A stretch of 64,000 nt of DNA. It comes from Histidinibacterium lentulum. GTDB lineage: Bacteria > Pseudomonadota > Alphaproteobacteria > Rhodobacterales > Rhodobacteraceae. Every line of letters begins with the position of its first letter. Position 1 is the first letter of the stretch. The position numbers were made by a program, and so were the translations under genes. A model generated the notes under the pieces. It worked only from the letters and a program-made list of their open reading frames with translations. It ran no database searches and was not told where the DNA came from. The stretch lies in NCBI RefSeq assembly GCF_003789055.1, contig NZ_ML119081.1:496001-560000 (forward strand), in the 5' to 3' direction. Positions 17,272 through 24,941 of this stretch are shown piece after piece.

Positions 17272-18138
17272 ATGCAAAACGCCGACTGGACCGACCTCGC
17301 CTATTTCGCCGCCATCGCCCGCCATGGCTCCCTGTCGCGCGCCGCCGCCGCGACGGGCGTCAGCGCCGCCACGCTCTCCCGGCGCCTGCGCGGGCTCGAG
17401 ACGACGCTGGGCCGCCGGCTCTTCCTCCACGGCGCGGCGGGCTATGCGCTGACCGCGGAAGGCCGCGAGCTCCTGATCCGCGCCCGGCCCATGGAGGAGG
17501 CCGCCGCCGGCGTCGCGCGCTGGCAGGCCGCCGCCCGCGGCCCGGTTCCGGTCCGCATCTCTGCGGGCACCTGGACCGCGCTCGCCCTCGCCGAGGCCCT
17601 GCCCCGCATCTGGCGGCCCGGCGCGATCTGGCTGCCCGAGATCGTGCAGGCCGAGCGCAGCCTCGACATCGCGCGCCGCGAGATCGACATCGGCCTGAGG
17701 AACGCCCGGCCCGATCATCCCTGGCTCGCCGGCCGGCGTGTCGGGCTGACCCGCTTCGCCGTCTATGCCGCCGAGGCGGACATCACCGGCTGGATCGGCG
17801 CCTCTCTCGACGCCGCCCTCACCCCCTCGGCCCGCTGGATCGAGGAGACCCACGGCGCGCGGATCGTGACCCGGTCGAACGCGCCCGCCCTGTCGGTGCA
17901 GATGGCGCGGGCGGGGATCGGCCGCGTGGTCCTGCCGCTCGCCGTGGGCGAGACGACTCCCGGCCTCCTGCGCCTGTCGGAGCCGATCGCGGAGCTGGAC
18001 CGCGAACAATGGCTCGTCGCCCATCACGAGGCCCGCCATGATCCGCCGATCCGCGCCGCCCTCGATGCCCTCGCCGCCCATTTCGCCGACGGCTCCGCGA
18101 CCCGAGGTCCCCTTGAGAGACCGCCTCCGAACGCCTAG
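17272..18138 (+). CDS. LysR-family transcriptional regulator
   Basis: A 288-residue regulator. The N-terminal winged helix-turn-helix reads DLAYFAAIARHGSLSRAAAATGVSAATLSRRLRGLETTLGRRLF, followed by the linker helix and a type-2 periplasmic-binding-like effector domain from about residue 90. It uses the SAATLSRRL recognition helix common to the group. No divergent target gene is present; the acetyltransferase upstream points the same way. The effector is unknown. Confidence 0.88.
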   Translation: MQNADWTDLAYFAAIARHGSLSRAAAATGVSAATLSRRLRGLETTLGRRLFLHGAAGYALTAEGRELLIRARPMEEAAAGVARWQAAARGPVPVRISAGTWTALALAEALPRIWRPGAIWLPEIVQAERSLDIARREIDIGLRNARPDHPWLAGRRVGLTRFAVYAAEADITGWIGASLDAALTPSARWIEETHGARIVTRSNAPALSVQMARAGIGRVVLPLAVGETTPGLLRLSEPIAELDREQWLVAHHEARHDPPIRAALDALAAHFADGSATRGPLERPPPNA

Positions 18139-18168
18139 GTTCGAAGCAAAGGACCGGAGGTGCCCGCA

Positions 18169-18552
18169 ATGTTCTCGATCCCCGGCAAGCAGGCCGTCAC
18201 CCTGACCCCCGCCGCCGTGGCGCAGATCCGCAAGCTGATGGACAGCAAGGGCCACCAGGGCCTGCGCGTCGGCATCAAGAAGGGCGGCTGCGCAGGCATG
18301 GAATACACGATGGACTATGCCGACGAGATCGACCCTCATGACGAGGTGGTCGATCAGGACGGCGCGCGGGTGATGATCGCGCCCATGGCGCAGATGTTCC
18401 TCTTCGGCACCGAGATCGACTACGAGATCTCGCTGCTGGAGTCGGGCTTCAAGTTCCGCAATCCGAACGTGACCGACGCCTGCGGCTGCGGCGAGTCGAT
18501 CAAGTTCAAGGATGTCGCCGAACTCGAGGCGGAGCGCGCCGGGCGGGCCTGA
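18169..18552 (+). CDS. A-type Fe-S carrier (SufA/IscA family)
   Basis: A 127-residue carrier that receives Fe-S clusters from a scaffold and passes them to apo-enzymes. The three conserved cysteines are Cys41 (KKGGCAGM), Cys105 and Cys107 (DACGCGES). The ATG of MFSIPGKQAV sits 8 bases after GGAGG, so it is preferred over a GTG three codons upstream. It stands alone between a LysR gene and tpiA. A second A-type carrier is at 37.7 kb, and this one has the SufA-like KKGGCAGM form. Confidence 0.92.
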   Translation: MFSIPGKQAVTLTPAAVAQIRKLMDSKGHQGLRVGIKKGGCAGMEYTMDYADEIDPHDEVVDQDGARVMIAPMAQMFLFGTEIDYEISLLESGFKFRNPNVTDACGCGESIKFKDVAELEAERAGRA

Positions 18553-18630
18553 CCTCCCGCCGGGCTCCCGGGCTTCCGGCGTCCCGGCTTCCTTGCTATC
18601 GGGTGGACCGAACAGAAAGGGAGTGTTCCC

Positions 18631-19377
18631 ATGCGCCGAAAGCTCGCCGCCGGAAACTGGAAGATGAACGGGTCGATGTCGGCCATGTCCGAGGTCGACG
18701 GCCTGGTGAAGGCCCATCCCGACCCCTCGGTCGATATCCTGCTCTGCCCGCCCGCGACGCTGATCTGGTCCATGGCCTCCATGCGCGGCGAGCATCCGAT
18801 GGCCGTGGGCGCGCAGGATTGCCACGCCGCGGTATCCGGCGCGCATACCGGCGACATCTCGGCCCCCATGCTGCGCGAGGCCGGGGCGAGCCATGTCATC
18901 GTCGGTCATTCCGAGCGCCGGGCCGATCACCGCGAAACCTCCGAGGAGGTCCTCACCAAGGCCGAGGCGGCCCATGCGGCGGGGCTCGTCGCCATCGTCT
19001 GCCTCGGAGAGACGCTGGAGGAGCGCGAGGCCGGACGCACGCTCGAGGTGGTGGGCGCGCAGCTCGCGGCCTCGGTCCCCGCCTCCGCCACCGGCACCGA
19101 CACGGTCATCGCCTATGAGCCGGTCTGGGCCATCGGCACCGGCAAGGTCGCCACCACCGACGAGATCGCCGAGGTTCACGCCTTCCTGCGCGCCGAGCTG
19201 CGCCGCAGTCACCCCAGCTCCGCCGCCGAGATCCGCCTGCTCTACGGCGGGTCGGTCAAGGCATCGAACGCGGCCGAGATCTTCGCCGTGCCGGATGTGG
19301 ACGGCGCCCTCGTCGGCGGCGCCAGCCTCACCGCCGAGCAGTTCTCTCCCATCATCCGGGCCCTCGAAGCCTCGTAG
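18631..19377 (+). CDS. tpiA: Triosephosphate isomerase
   Basis: TpiA, 248 residues, interconverts dihydroxyacetone phosphate and glyceraldehyde 3-phosphate. The active-site residues are all present: Lys in AAGNWKMNG, His in VIVGHSERR, Glu in AYEPVWAIGTG, the mobile loop just after it, and the phosphate loops LLYGGSVKASN and VGGASL. The length is normal. The stop codon lies inside the stem of a short repeat element. Confidence 0.97.
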   Translation: MRRKLAAGNWKMNGSMSAMSEVDGLVKAHPDPSVDILLCPPATLIWSMASMRGEHPMAVGAQDCHAAVSGAHTGDISAPMLREAGASHVIVGHSERRADHRETSEEVLTKAEAAHAAGLVAIVCLGETLEEREAGRTLEVVGAQLAASVPASATGTDTVIAYEPVWAIGTGKVATTDEIAEVHAFLRAELRRSHPSSAAEIRLLYGGSVKASNAAEIFAVPDVDGALVGGASLTAEQFSPIIRALEAS

Positions 19378-19397
19378 GGTGGGTTTCCAACCCACCC
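19374..19397. repeat. GTAGGGTGGGTT hairpin element
   Basis: GGGTGGGTT, a 3-base loop and AACCCACCC form a 9-bp stem preceded by GTA. The element overlaps the tpiA stop codon and may serve as its transcript end. A relative occurs near 22.93 kb. Confidence 0.6.
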
Positions 19398-19517
19398 CCC
19401 CTCCCGGAAACGGTCGAACACCCTCCGCAGACCGAACCCGGCCTTCCCCCGCACGCCCCGGGGCCACCCCGCCCTTCGCCGCTTCCCTCCGCCCGCCGCC
19501 TGTCGTATCCCGGTGCC

Positions 19518-20360
19518 ATGACGCCCCTGCCCGATCACGACTGGCCCGAACTCCTGCCCGGCTGGGTCTGGCTCTGCGGCGCGGGACCGGGCGATCCGGG
19601 GCTTCTGACGCTCCATGCGCTTAATGCCCTGCGCCAGGCCGATATCGTGGTCTACGACGCCCTCGTGTCCGAGGCCCTGCTCGCCTGGGCGCCCCAGGCG
19701 AAGCACGTCTACGCCGGCAAGCGCGGCGGCAAGCCCTCGGCGCAGCAGCGTGACATCTCCCTGTCGCTCGTCGAGCACGCCCGCGCGGGCAGGCGCGTGC
19801 TGCGCCTCAAGGGCGGCGATCCCTTCGTCTTCGGCAGGGGCGGCGAGGAGGCGCAGACACTCGTGCAGCACGGTGTGCCCATCCGCATCATCCCGGGCAT
19901 CACCGCCGGAATCGGCGGCCTGGCCTATGCAGGCATTCCCGTCACCCACCGCGACATCAACCAGTCGGTGACCTTCGTGACCGGCCATGACCAGTCCGGC
20001 GAGGCGCCGCTCTCGCTCGACTGGGAGGCGATCTCCCGCGCAAGCCCGGTCATCGTGATCTACATGGGCATGAAGCACATCCGCCCCATCGCCGCCGCCC
20101 TCCGCGCCGCGGGCCGCCCCGCGTCGGAACCCGTCGCCGTCGTCACCACCGCCACTCTGGACGGCCAGCAGGTGCTCGAGACCACCCTCGGCACCGTCGA
20201 GGCCGATATCGCGACCGCCGCCCTCGAGCCCCCCGCGATCATCTGCGTTGGCCGGGCGGCCCTCATGCGCCAGGCCCTCGACTGGCAGGCCCTGGCGACG
20301 GGCGCAGGCCCGCGCAACCTCGACCCGCTCGATCTCGGCCGCCCCGCCGAAAGCGCCTGA
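19518..20360 (+). CDS. cobA: Uroporphyrinogen-III C-methyltransferase
   Basis: CobA/SUMT, 280 residues, makes precorrin-2 from uroporphyrinogen III with S-adenosylmethionine. The family motifs are CGAGPGDPGLLTLHAL at the N-terminus, LRLKGGDPFVFGRGGEE, the IPGITAGIGGLAYAGIPVTHR loop and VIYMGMK. It overlaps cobB by one base, so the two are co-translated as a cobalamin pair. No CysG-type dehydrogenase domain is fused. I saw no cobalamin riboswitch in the 140-base upstream gap. Confidence 0.95.
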   Translation: MTPLPDHDWPELLPGWVWLCGAGPGDPGLLTLHALNALRQADIVVYDALVSEALLAWAPQAKHVYAGKRGGKPSAQQRDISLSLVEHARAGRRVLRLKGGDPFVFGRGGEEAQTLVQHGVPIRIIPGITAGIGGLAYAGIPVTHRDINQSVTFVTGHDQSGEAPLSLDWEAISRASPVIVIYMGMKHIRPIAAALRAAGRPASEPVAVVTTATLDGQQVLETTLGTVEADIATAALEPPAIICVGRAALMRQALDWQALATGAGPRNLDPLDLGRPAESA

Positions 20361-21625
20361 TGCCCCGCGGCCTCGTGCTCGCCGCGCCCTCGAGCGGATC
20401 GGGCAAGACCACCGTGACCCTCGGCCTGCTGCGCGCGCTCTCGCGTCGGGGCATCCCCGTGCGCGGCGCGAAATCCGGCCCCGACTACATCGACCCTGCC
20501 TTCCACGGCGCCGCCTGCGGGGTGCCGTCGGTGAACCTCGACGCCTGGGCCATGACCCCCGACCGCCTGCGTGCGCTGGCCTCGGGCGAGGGACTGCTGC
20601 TGATCGAGGGCGCCATGGGCCTCTTCGACGGCGCGCCGCCCGAAGGCCGCGGCGCGACCGCCGATCTCGCGCGCCTCCTCGGCCTGCCGGTCATCCTCGT
20701 GGTGGACGCGGCCCGGCAGAGCCATTCCGTCGCCGCTCTCGTCCGGGGCTTCCGCGACCATGACCCGTCCGTCCGCCTCGCCGGCGTCCTCCTGAACCGC
20801 GTGGGCTCTCCCCGGCATGAGGCCATGCTCCGCGCCGCGCTCTCTCCCCTCGGCCTGCCCGTCCTCGGCGCTCTGCCCCGCAATCCGGCCCTCGCCCTGC
20901 CCGAGCGCCACCTCGGCCTCGTCCAGGCCGCCGAGCATCCCGCCCTCGAGGCCTTCCTCGAAGATGCCGCGGCCAGCATCGCCGACCATATCGACCTCTC
21001 CGCCCTGATCGCCCTCGCCGCCCCCTTCGAGTCCGCCGCCCTGCCTCCGCGGCCCCGGCCCCGCCACATCGCCGTCGCCCGCGACGCGGCCTTCTCCTTT
21101 CTCTATCCCCACCTCCTGCGCGACTGGCACGAGGCCGGCACGCGCGTCCGGTTCTTCTCTCCCCTCGCCGACGAACCCGTCCCCGGCGACGTCGATCTCG
21201 TCTATCTCCCCGGCGGCTATCCCGAGCTTCACGCCGCCCGCCTTGCCGCCGCGAAGACCTTCATGCACAGCCTGAAAGACGCCTCGCAAATAACTGAAAT
21301 TTATGGAGAATGTGGCGGCTACATGACCCTCGGAGAAAGCCTGACCGATGCCGAAGGCACCCGCCACAGGATGGCGGGCCTCCTCGGTCTCGCCACCAGC
21401 TTCGCCGAGCGCAGGCTCCACCTCGGCTACCGCCGCCTGACGCCCCTCGCCGGCCCTTTCAAGACCCCCTGCACCGGCCACGAGTTCCACTACGCCACCA
21501 CGCTCGGCGCCGAGGGACCACCCCTCTGGCGCGCCGAGGATGCCGAGGGCACCCCGCTGCCCGACATGGGCCTCTGCGAGGGCCGGGTCAGCGGCTCCTT
21601 CGCACATATCATAGACATGACATGA
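20360..21625 (+). CDS. cobB: Cobyrinate/hydrogenobyrinate a,c-diamide synthase
   Basis: CobB, 421 residues, amidates the a and c carboxylates of the corrin ring using glutamine and ATP. The N-terminal dethiobiotin-synthetase-like domain has SSGSGKTTVTLGLL and SGPDYIDPAFH; the C-terminal class I glutaminase has the cysteine in EIYGECGGYMTLGES and a late GHEFHYATT histidine. Start and cobA stop overlap in the TGATG form. Only these two cobalamin genes are here; the rest of the pathway must be elsewhere. Confidence 0.95.
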   Translation: MPRGLVLAAPSSGSGKTTVTLGLLRALSRRGIPVRGAKSGPDYIDPAFHGAACGVPSVNLDAWAMTPDRLRALASGEGLLLIEGAMGLFDGAPPEGRGATADLARLLGLPVILVVDAARQSHSVAALVRGFRDHDPSVRLAGVLLNRVGSPRHEAMLRAALSPLGLPVLGALPRNPALALPERHLGLVQAAEHPALEAFLEDAAASIADHIDLSALIALAAPFESAALPPRPRPRHIAVARDAAFSFLYPHLLRDWHEAGTRVRFFSPLADEPVPGDVDLVYLPGGYPELHAARLAAAKTFMHSLKDASQITEIYGECGGYMTLGESLTDAEGTRHRMAGLLGLATSFAERRLHLGYRRLTPLAGPFKTPCTGHEFHYATTLGAEGPPLWRAEDAEGTPLPDMGLCEGRVSGSFAHIIDMT

Positions 21626-21662
21626 CTGGACGCCGCCCCGCGCCGGGCGTAATCCGTCTCCC

Positions 21663-22898
21663 ATGACCGCCCTGCCCGACACCGCCGACCTCCGGGACGG
21701 CACCGACCGCCGGACCCGCCGAAACGTCGGCATCCTCGTCGCGGCCCAGGCCCTGCTGGGCAGCCAGATGCCGATGATCTTCGTGGTGGGGGGCCTCGCG
21801 GGCGGGATGCTGGCGCCGAATCCCTGCCTTGCGACCCTGCCCATCAGCCTCATCGTCTTCGGCTCGATGACCACGGCGCCGTGGCTGTCGTCCTACATGC
21901 AGCGCTTCGGGCGCCGCGCGGGGTTCCTCGTGGGCGCGGCGGGCGGGGCGGCGGGCGCGGCGCTCGCGGCGTGGGCGCTCTACATCGGGTCCTTCCCGAT
22001 CTTCCTCGCGGGCAGCTACCTGACCGGCATCTACATGGCCGCGCAGAATTTCTACCGCTTCGCGGCCACCGACGGCGTATCGGCCGGCTTCCGGCCCAAG
22101 GCGGTGTCCTATGTGCTCGCGGGCGGGCTCCTGTCGGCCATCATCGGACCGCAGCTCAACAAGCTGGTGCAGACCGCCTTCGTCGTCCCCTTCCTCGGCA
22201 CCTATCTCGCGGTTATCGCCATCAACCTTCTGGGCGCGCTCCTCTTCTTCGGGCTGGACCTGCCTCGCCCCGCGCAGCGCCCCAAGGGCGCGCCGCGCGC
22301 CGGGCGGACCCGGATGGAACTCCTGCGCGATCCGCGGGTGCTGACCGCGGTGATCTGCGGCATGGTCTCCTATGCGCTGATGAACCTCGTGATGACCTCG
22401 ACGCCGCTTGCCGTGGTCGGCTGCGGCTTCACCACGGACCGCGCCAACGACATCGTCTCGGCCCATGTGCTGGCGATGTTCGCGCCGTCCTTCGTCACCG
22501 GGCACCTGATCGCCCGCTTCGGCACCGAGCGGATCATCGCCCTCGGCCTGCTGATCCTCGCCGCCGCGGGTGTCGTGGCGCTCTCGGGCGTGACGCTCGG
22601 CAATTTCTTCGGCGCGCTGGTGCTGCTCGGCATCGGCTGGAACTTCGGCTTCATCGGCGCCACGACGCTGCTGACCTCAGCCCATACCGAGGAGGAGCGC
22701 GGCGCGGCGCAGGGCATGAACGACATGCTGGTCTTCGGCTGCGTGACGCTGGCCTCGCTGGCCTCGGGCGGGCTGATGAACTGCACGGGTGGCAGCGCAC
22801 AGGAAGGCTGGACGGCGGTCAACCTCGCGATGATCCCGCTTCTGGCGCTTGCGGGCGGCGCCCTCATCTGGCTCGCGCTGAAGCCCCGCACCGCCTGA
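21663..22898 (+). CDS. MFS transporter
   Basis: A 411-residue major facilitator with about 12 membrane helices. The loop 2-3 motif is reduced to MQRFGRRAGFLVGAAGGAAGA, and the second half has HLIARFGTERIIALGLLI. It follows cobB by 37 bases and may be read through from that operon, though a link to cobalamin is not shown by sequence. The substrate is unknown. A hairpin repeat follows the stop. Confidence 0.85.
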   Translation: MTALPDTADLRDGTDRRTRRNVGILVAAQALLGSQMPMIFVVGGLAGGMLAPNPCLATLPISLIVFGSMTTAPWLSSYMQRFGRRAGFLVGAAGGAAGAALAAWALYIGSFPIFLAGSYLTGIYMAAQNFYRFAATDGVSAGFRPKAVSYVLAGGLLSAIIGPQLNKLVQTAFVVPFLGTYLAVIAINLLGALLFFGLDLPRPAQRPKGAPRAGRTRMELLRDPRVLTAVICGMVSYALMNLVMTSTPLAVVGCGFTTDRANDIVSAHVLAMFAPSFVTGHLIARFGTERIIALGLLILAAAGVVALSGVTLGNFFGALVLLGIGWNFGFIGATTLLTSAHTEEERGAAQGMNDMLVFGCVTLASLASGGLMNCTGGSAQEGWTAVNLAMIPLLALAGGALIWLALKPRTA

Positions 22899-22924
22899 CA
22901 GTCCAGACCACCCGCGCCTGTCCG

Positions 22925-22948
22925 CGTAGGGTGGGGTTCCACCCCACC
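22925..22948. repeat. GTAGGGTGGGG hairpin element
   Basis: GGTGGGGT, a 3-base loop and ACCCCACC make an 8-bp stem preceded by GTA, related to the element at the end of tpiA. It lies between two convergent genes and may act as a two-way transcript end. Confidence 0.55.
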
Positions 22949-22970
22949 GCCCACCGCACCCGGGACAAGG

Positions 22971-23741
22971 CTACCACCGCCCCCGCACCGCCACCCAGGC
23001 GAGCCTCAGCGCACTCCGCGCCTCCCCCGGCCCGAGGCGCCCGTCCTTCACCCGCCCGGGCTCGCGCGCCGCGGCCTTCAGCACCGCGCCCGCGTCCCAC
23101 CCGTGGCGGAGCGCGAGAACCGCCCCCTCCGTGCGCGCGGCCCGCCCGGCGTCAAGCCGCGCCAGCCCCTCCCGCGCCAGCGCCCGCACTGTCTCTTCCC
23201 GCCCGTCCGGCAGGGGCATCCGCCCGCGGGCCTCCATCTCGGGCACCGCGAGAAACCACCGCGCAAGCCCCGCGCCCCAGGCCCCGGCGCGGACCGCCTC
23301 CTCCTCCTCCGCCGCCGCGGCCCCGAGACCCAGCGCCGAGACCCAGGCCAGATCCCCCGCCACCCGCTCGAGATGCGCCGAAAAGGCCGCCCCGTCCTCG
23401 AAGGGCTCACGCCAGATGTCCCAGCGTCGCGCCGCCGCCGCCCGGTCGAGCACCTCGACGGGCAGCCCCCTCTCCCGGACCAGCGCCGCCAGCGGGTCCG
23501 TCACCTCGTGGGACCGCACCCGCCCGCCCGCGCCGATCTCCTCCAGCGCCTCGCGCCACCAGTGCAGGCGCATCTCGGCGATCATCGGCTCCTCGCTCGC
23601 ATAGGGCGCGCGGGAGACCTCGACGTTGAAGGCATAGAGCGGAAACAGCACCTCCCGCGCCGGCGGCGGACAGGACATCGCCGCGCGAAAGCGGACAGGA
23701 TCGCCCCTGCGGACGATCTCGGCACAGGCGGCAAGGCTCAT
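22971..23741 (-). CDS. Squalene/phytoene synthase-family protein (NDUFAF6-like)
   Basis: A 256-residue protein of the SQS/PSY superfamily. The helix region LFPLYAFNVEVSRAPYASEEPMIAEMRLHWWREAL matches, but the first aspartate-rich motif (DxxxD) needed for prenyl transfer is altered here, and the second is not obvious. This resembles the mitochondrial complex I assembly factor NDUFAF6 branch found in alphaproteobacteria rather than a carotenoid enzyme. No other carotenoid genes are nearby. Its role is uncertain. Confidence 0.75.
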   Translation of the reverse strand: MSLAACAEIVRRGDPVRFRAAMSCPPPAREVLFPLYAFNVEVSRAPYASEEPMIAEMRLHWWREALEEIGAGGRVRSHEVTDPLAALVRERGLPVEVLDRAAAARRWDIWREPFEDGAAFSAHLERVAGDLAWVSALGLGAAAAEEEEAVRAGAWGAGLARWFLAVPEMEARGRMPLPDGREETVRALAREGLARLDAGRAARTEGAVLALRHGWDAGAVLKAAAREPGRVKDGRLGPGEARSALRLAWVAVRGRW

Positions 23742-23823
23742 CGGGGCGAAACGCGGGCTGGGCTCATGCCCCGCAGATACCCCGATCCGCCGCCGCCGCC
23801 ACCCCCGCGCGGCGCAGGCCCGC

Positions 23824-24291
23824 TCAGGGGAAGGGCGCGAGCCGCAGGATCCCGGCCATGAGGTCGCGGACGCCCTCGGGTCCGCAGGCGCCCTCGACGG
23901 TGGCGACGCCCGCGATCGGCGGCTCGACGGTCACGCTCTGCGTCCCGAGGTCGGTGGGGCAGGATGCGAAACGGTCCTCGGGCAGCGCAGCGGTCGCGGC
24001 GAGGAGGTCCGGCCATGCCGCCTCTGCCAGCGCGCGGGCGGCGGCATGGCGTCCCGGCTCGGCCGCAAGGCGGCGCGTCCGCGTGCCCCCGGCGTCGGGC
24101 GTCACCTCGTGATCCTCACGCAGCACGCGGTCGTCGGCGGTGATGGTCACCGTCGTCAGGCCCGAGAAGGTGCTCCCGCTCGAGACGCGCACGAAGGGCC
24201 GGTCCTCCGGCACGGCGGGCGCACAGGCGCCGAGCGCGACGGACACGACCGGCACGAGGCAGAGGCACAGGCGGCGGGCGGCAGGCGTCAT
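23824..24291 (-). CDS. Predicted lipoprotein, tandem paralogue 1
   Basis: A 155-residue protein with a lipoprotein signal peptide ending in VALGAC. The mature part has a short beta-rich segment TTVTITADDRVLREDHEVTPD and a C-terminal helix after EGACGPEGVRDLMAG. The neighbouring gene encodes a similar lipoprotein with the same VTITADDRV stretch and the same overall layout, so the two are a tandem duplication. I do not recognise a known family; it is presumably anchored in a membrane. Confidence 0.75.
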   Translation of the reverse strand: MTPAARRLCLCLVPVVSVALGACAPAVPEDRPFVRVSSGSTFSGLTTVTITADDRVLREDHEVTPDAGGTRTRRLAAEPGRHAAARALAEAAWPDLLAATAALPEDRFASCPTDLGTQSVTVEPPIAGVATVEGACGPEGVRDLMAGILRLAPFP

Positions 24292-24363
24292 CGCGGCTCC
24301 CCCAGTGGCGGACGGACCGAGGATAAGGCGGCGGCGCGCGATTCGGTGAGCGCGATCCGCGCG

Positions 24364-24813
24364 TCACTCCCGCATCAGCCGTCCGACCGCCACCATCAGG
24401 TCCAGAACGTCATCTTCCCAGCAGTCGTAATAGACCCCGTCGAGCCCGTTCACGGGAGGCGAGACCTCGACCCCACGGGTACCGCCATCGCCCATGCAGA
24501 GCGGCAGGAGGTCTGCCGACTGGCTCTCGCGGATGCCGGGAAAGGCCGCCTCGACCAGCGCCCGCGCCTCCGCATGACGGCCCGCCCGCGGCGGCAGGCG
24601 GGTGATGCGCGGGACGCGCGCACCCTCGCCCAGTTCGCTTCGCGTGACCCTGTCATCCGCGGTGATCGTCACCACCGTGGAGGCGCCGGACGGAAGCGTC
24701 GCGATGCTGCGGACGTAGGGCTGGCCCTCCGGGACCCCGCCCCCCTCGCCGGTCTCGCAGCCCCCGAGGGCCAGAGCCGTCACGAGGCACAGGGCCATGG
24801 ACACGCCACGCAT
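24364..24813 (-). CDS. Predicted lipoprotein, tandem paralogue 2
   Basis: A 149-residue protein starting at MRGVSMALCLVTALALGGC, a lipoprotein signal with lipobox cysteine. It shares STVVTITADDRVTRSE, the GRHAEARALVEAAFPGI helix and the C-terminal DVLDLMVAVGRLMRE with its neighbour. Two cysteines (LLPLCMGDGG and YYDCWEDD) match cysteines in the paralogue and may form a disulfide. A longer upstream frame lacks a signal and is not favoured. Function unknown. Confidence 0.75.
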   Translation of the reverse strand: MRGVSMALCLVTALALGGCETGEGGGVPEGQPYVRSIATLPSGASTVVTITADDRVTRSELGEGARVPRITRLPPRAGRHAEARALVEAAFPGIRESQSADLLPLCMGDGGTRGVEVSPPVNGLDGVYYDCWEDDVLDLMVAVGRLMRE

Positions 24814-24941
24814 TGCAGATCCTCCCCCGTCGGGTCGCACAGAGGATAGCCTAGCCGGTCTCCGGCCCGGACCGGAAATCGGCGTCAACGATTTCCGATT
24901 TCCTTTTCAACGCCTTGCGTCCGGTCCCAACGTGGGACCGG

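Noticed and set aside
17203..19467. Open frame of 754 codons on the minus strand
   Set aside because: It is antisense to the LysR, Fe-S carrier and tpiA genes and has no recognisable domain.
19378..19517. Cobalamin riboswitch before cobA
   Set aside because: I found no B12-box core in the 140-base gap; only a repeat hairpin is evident.
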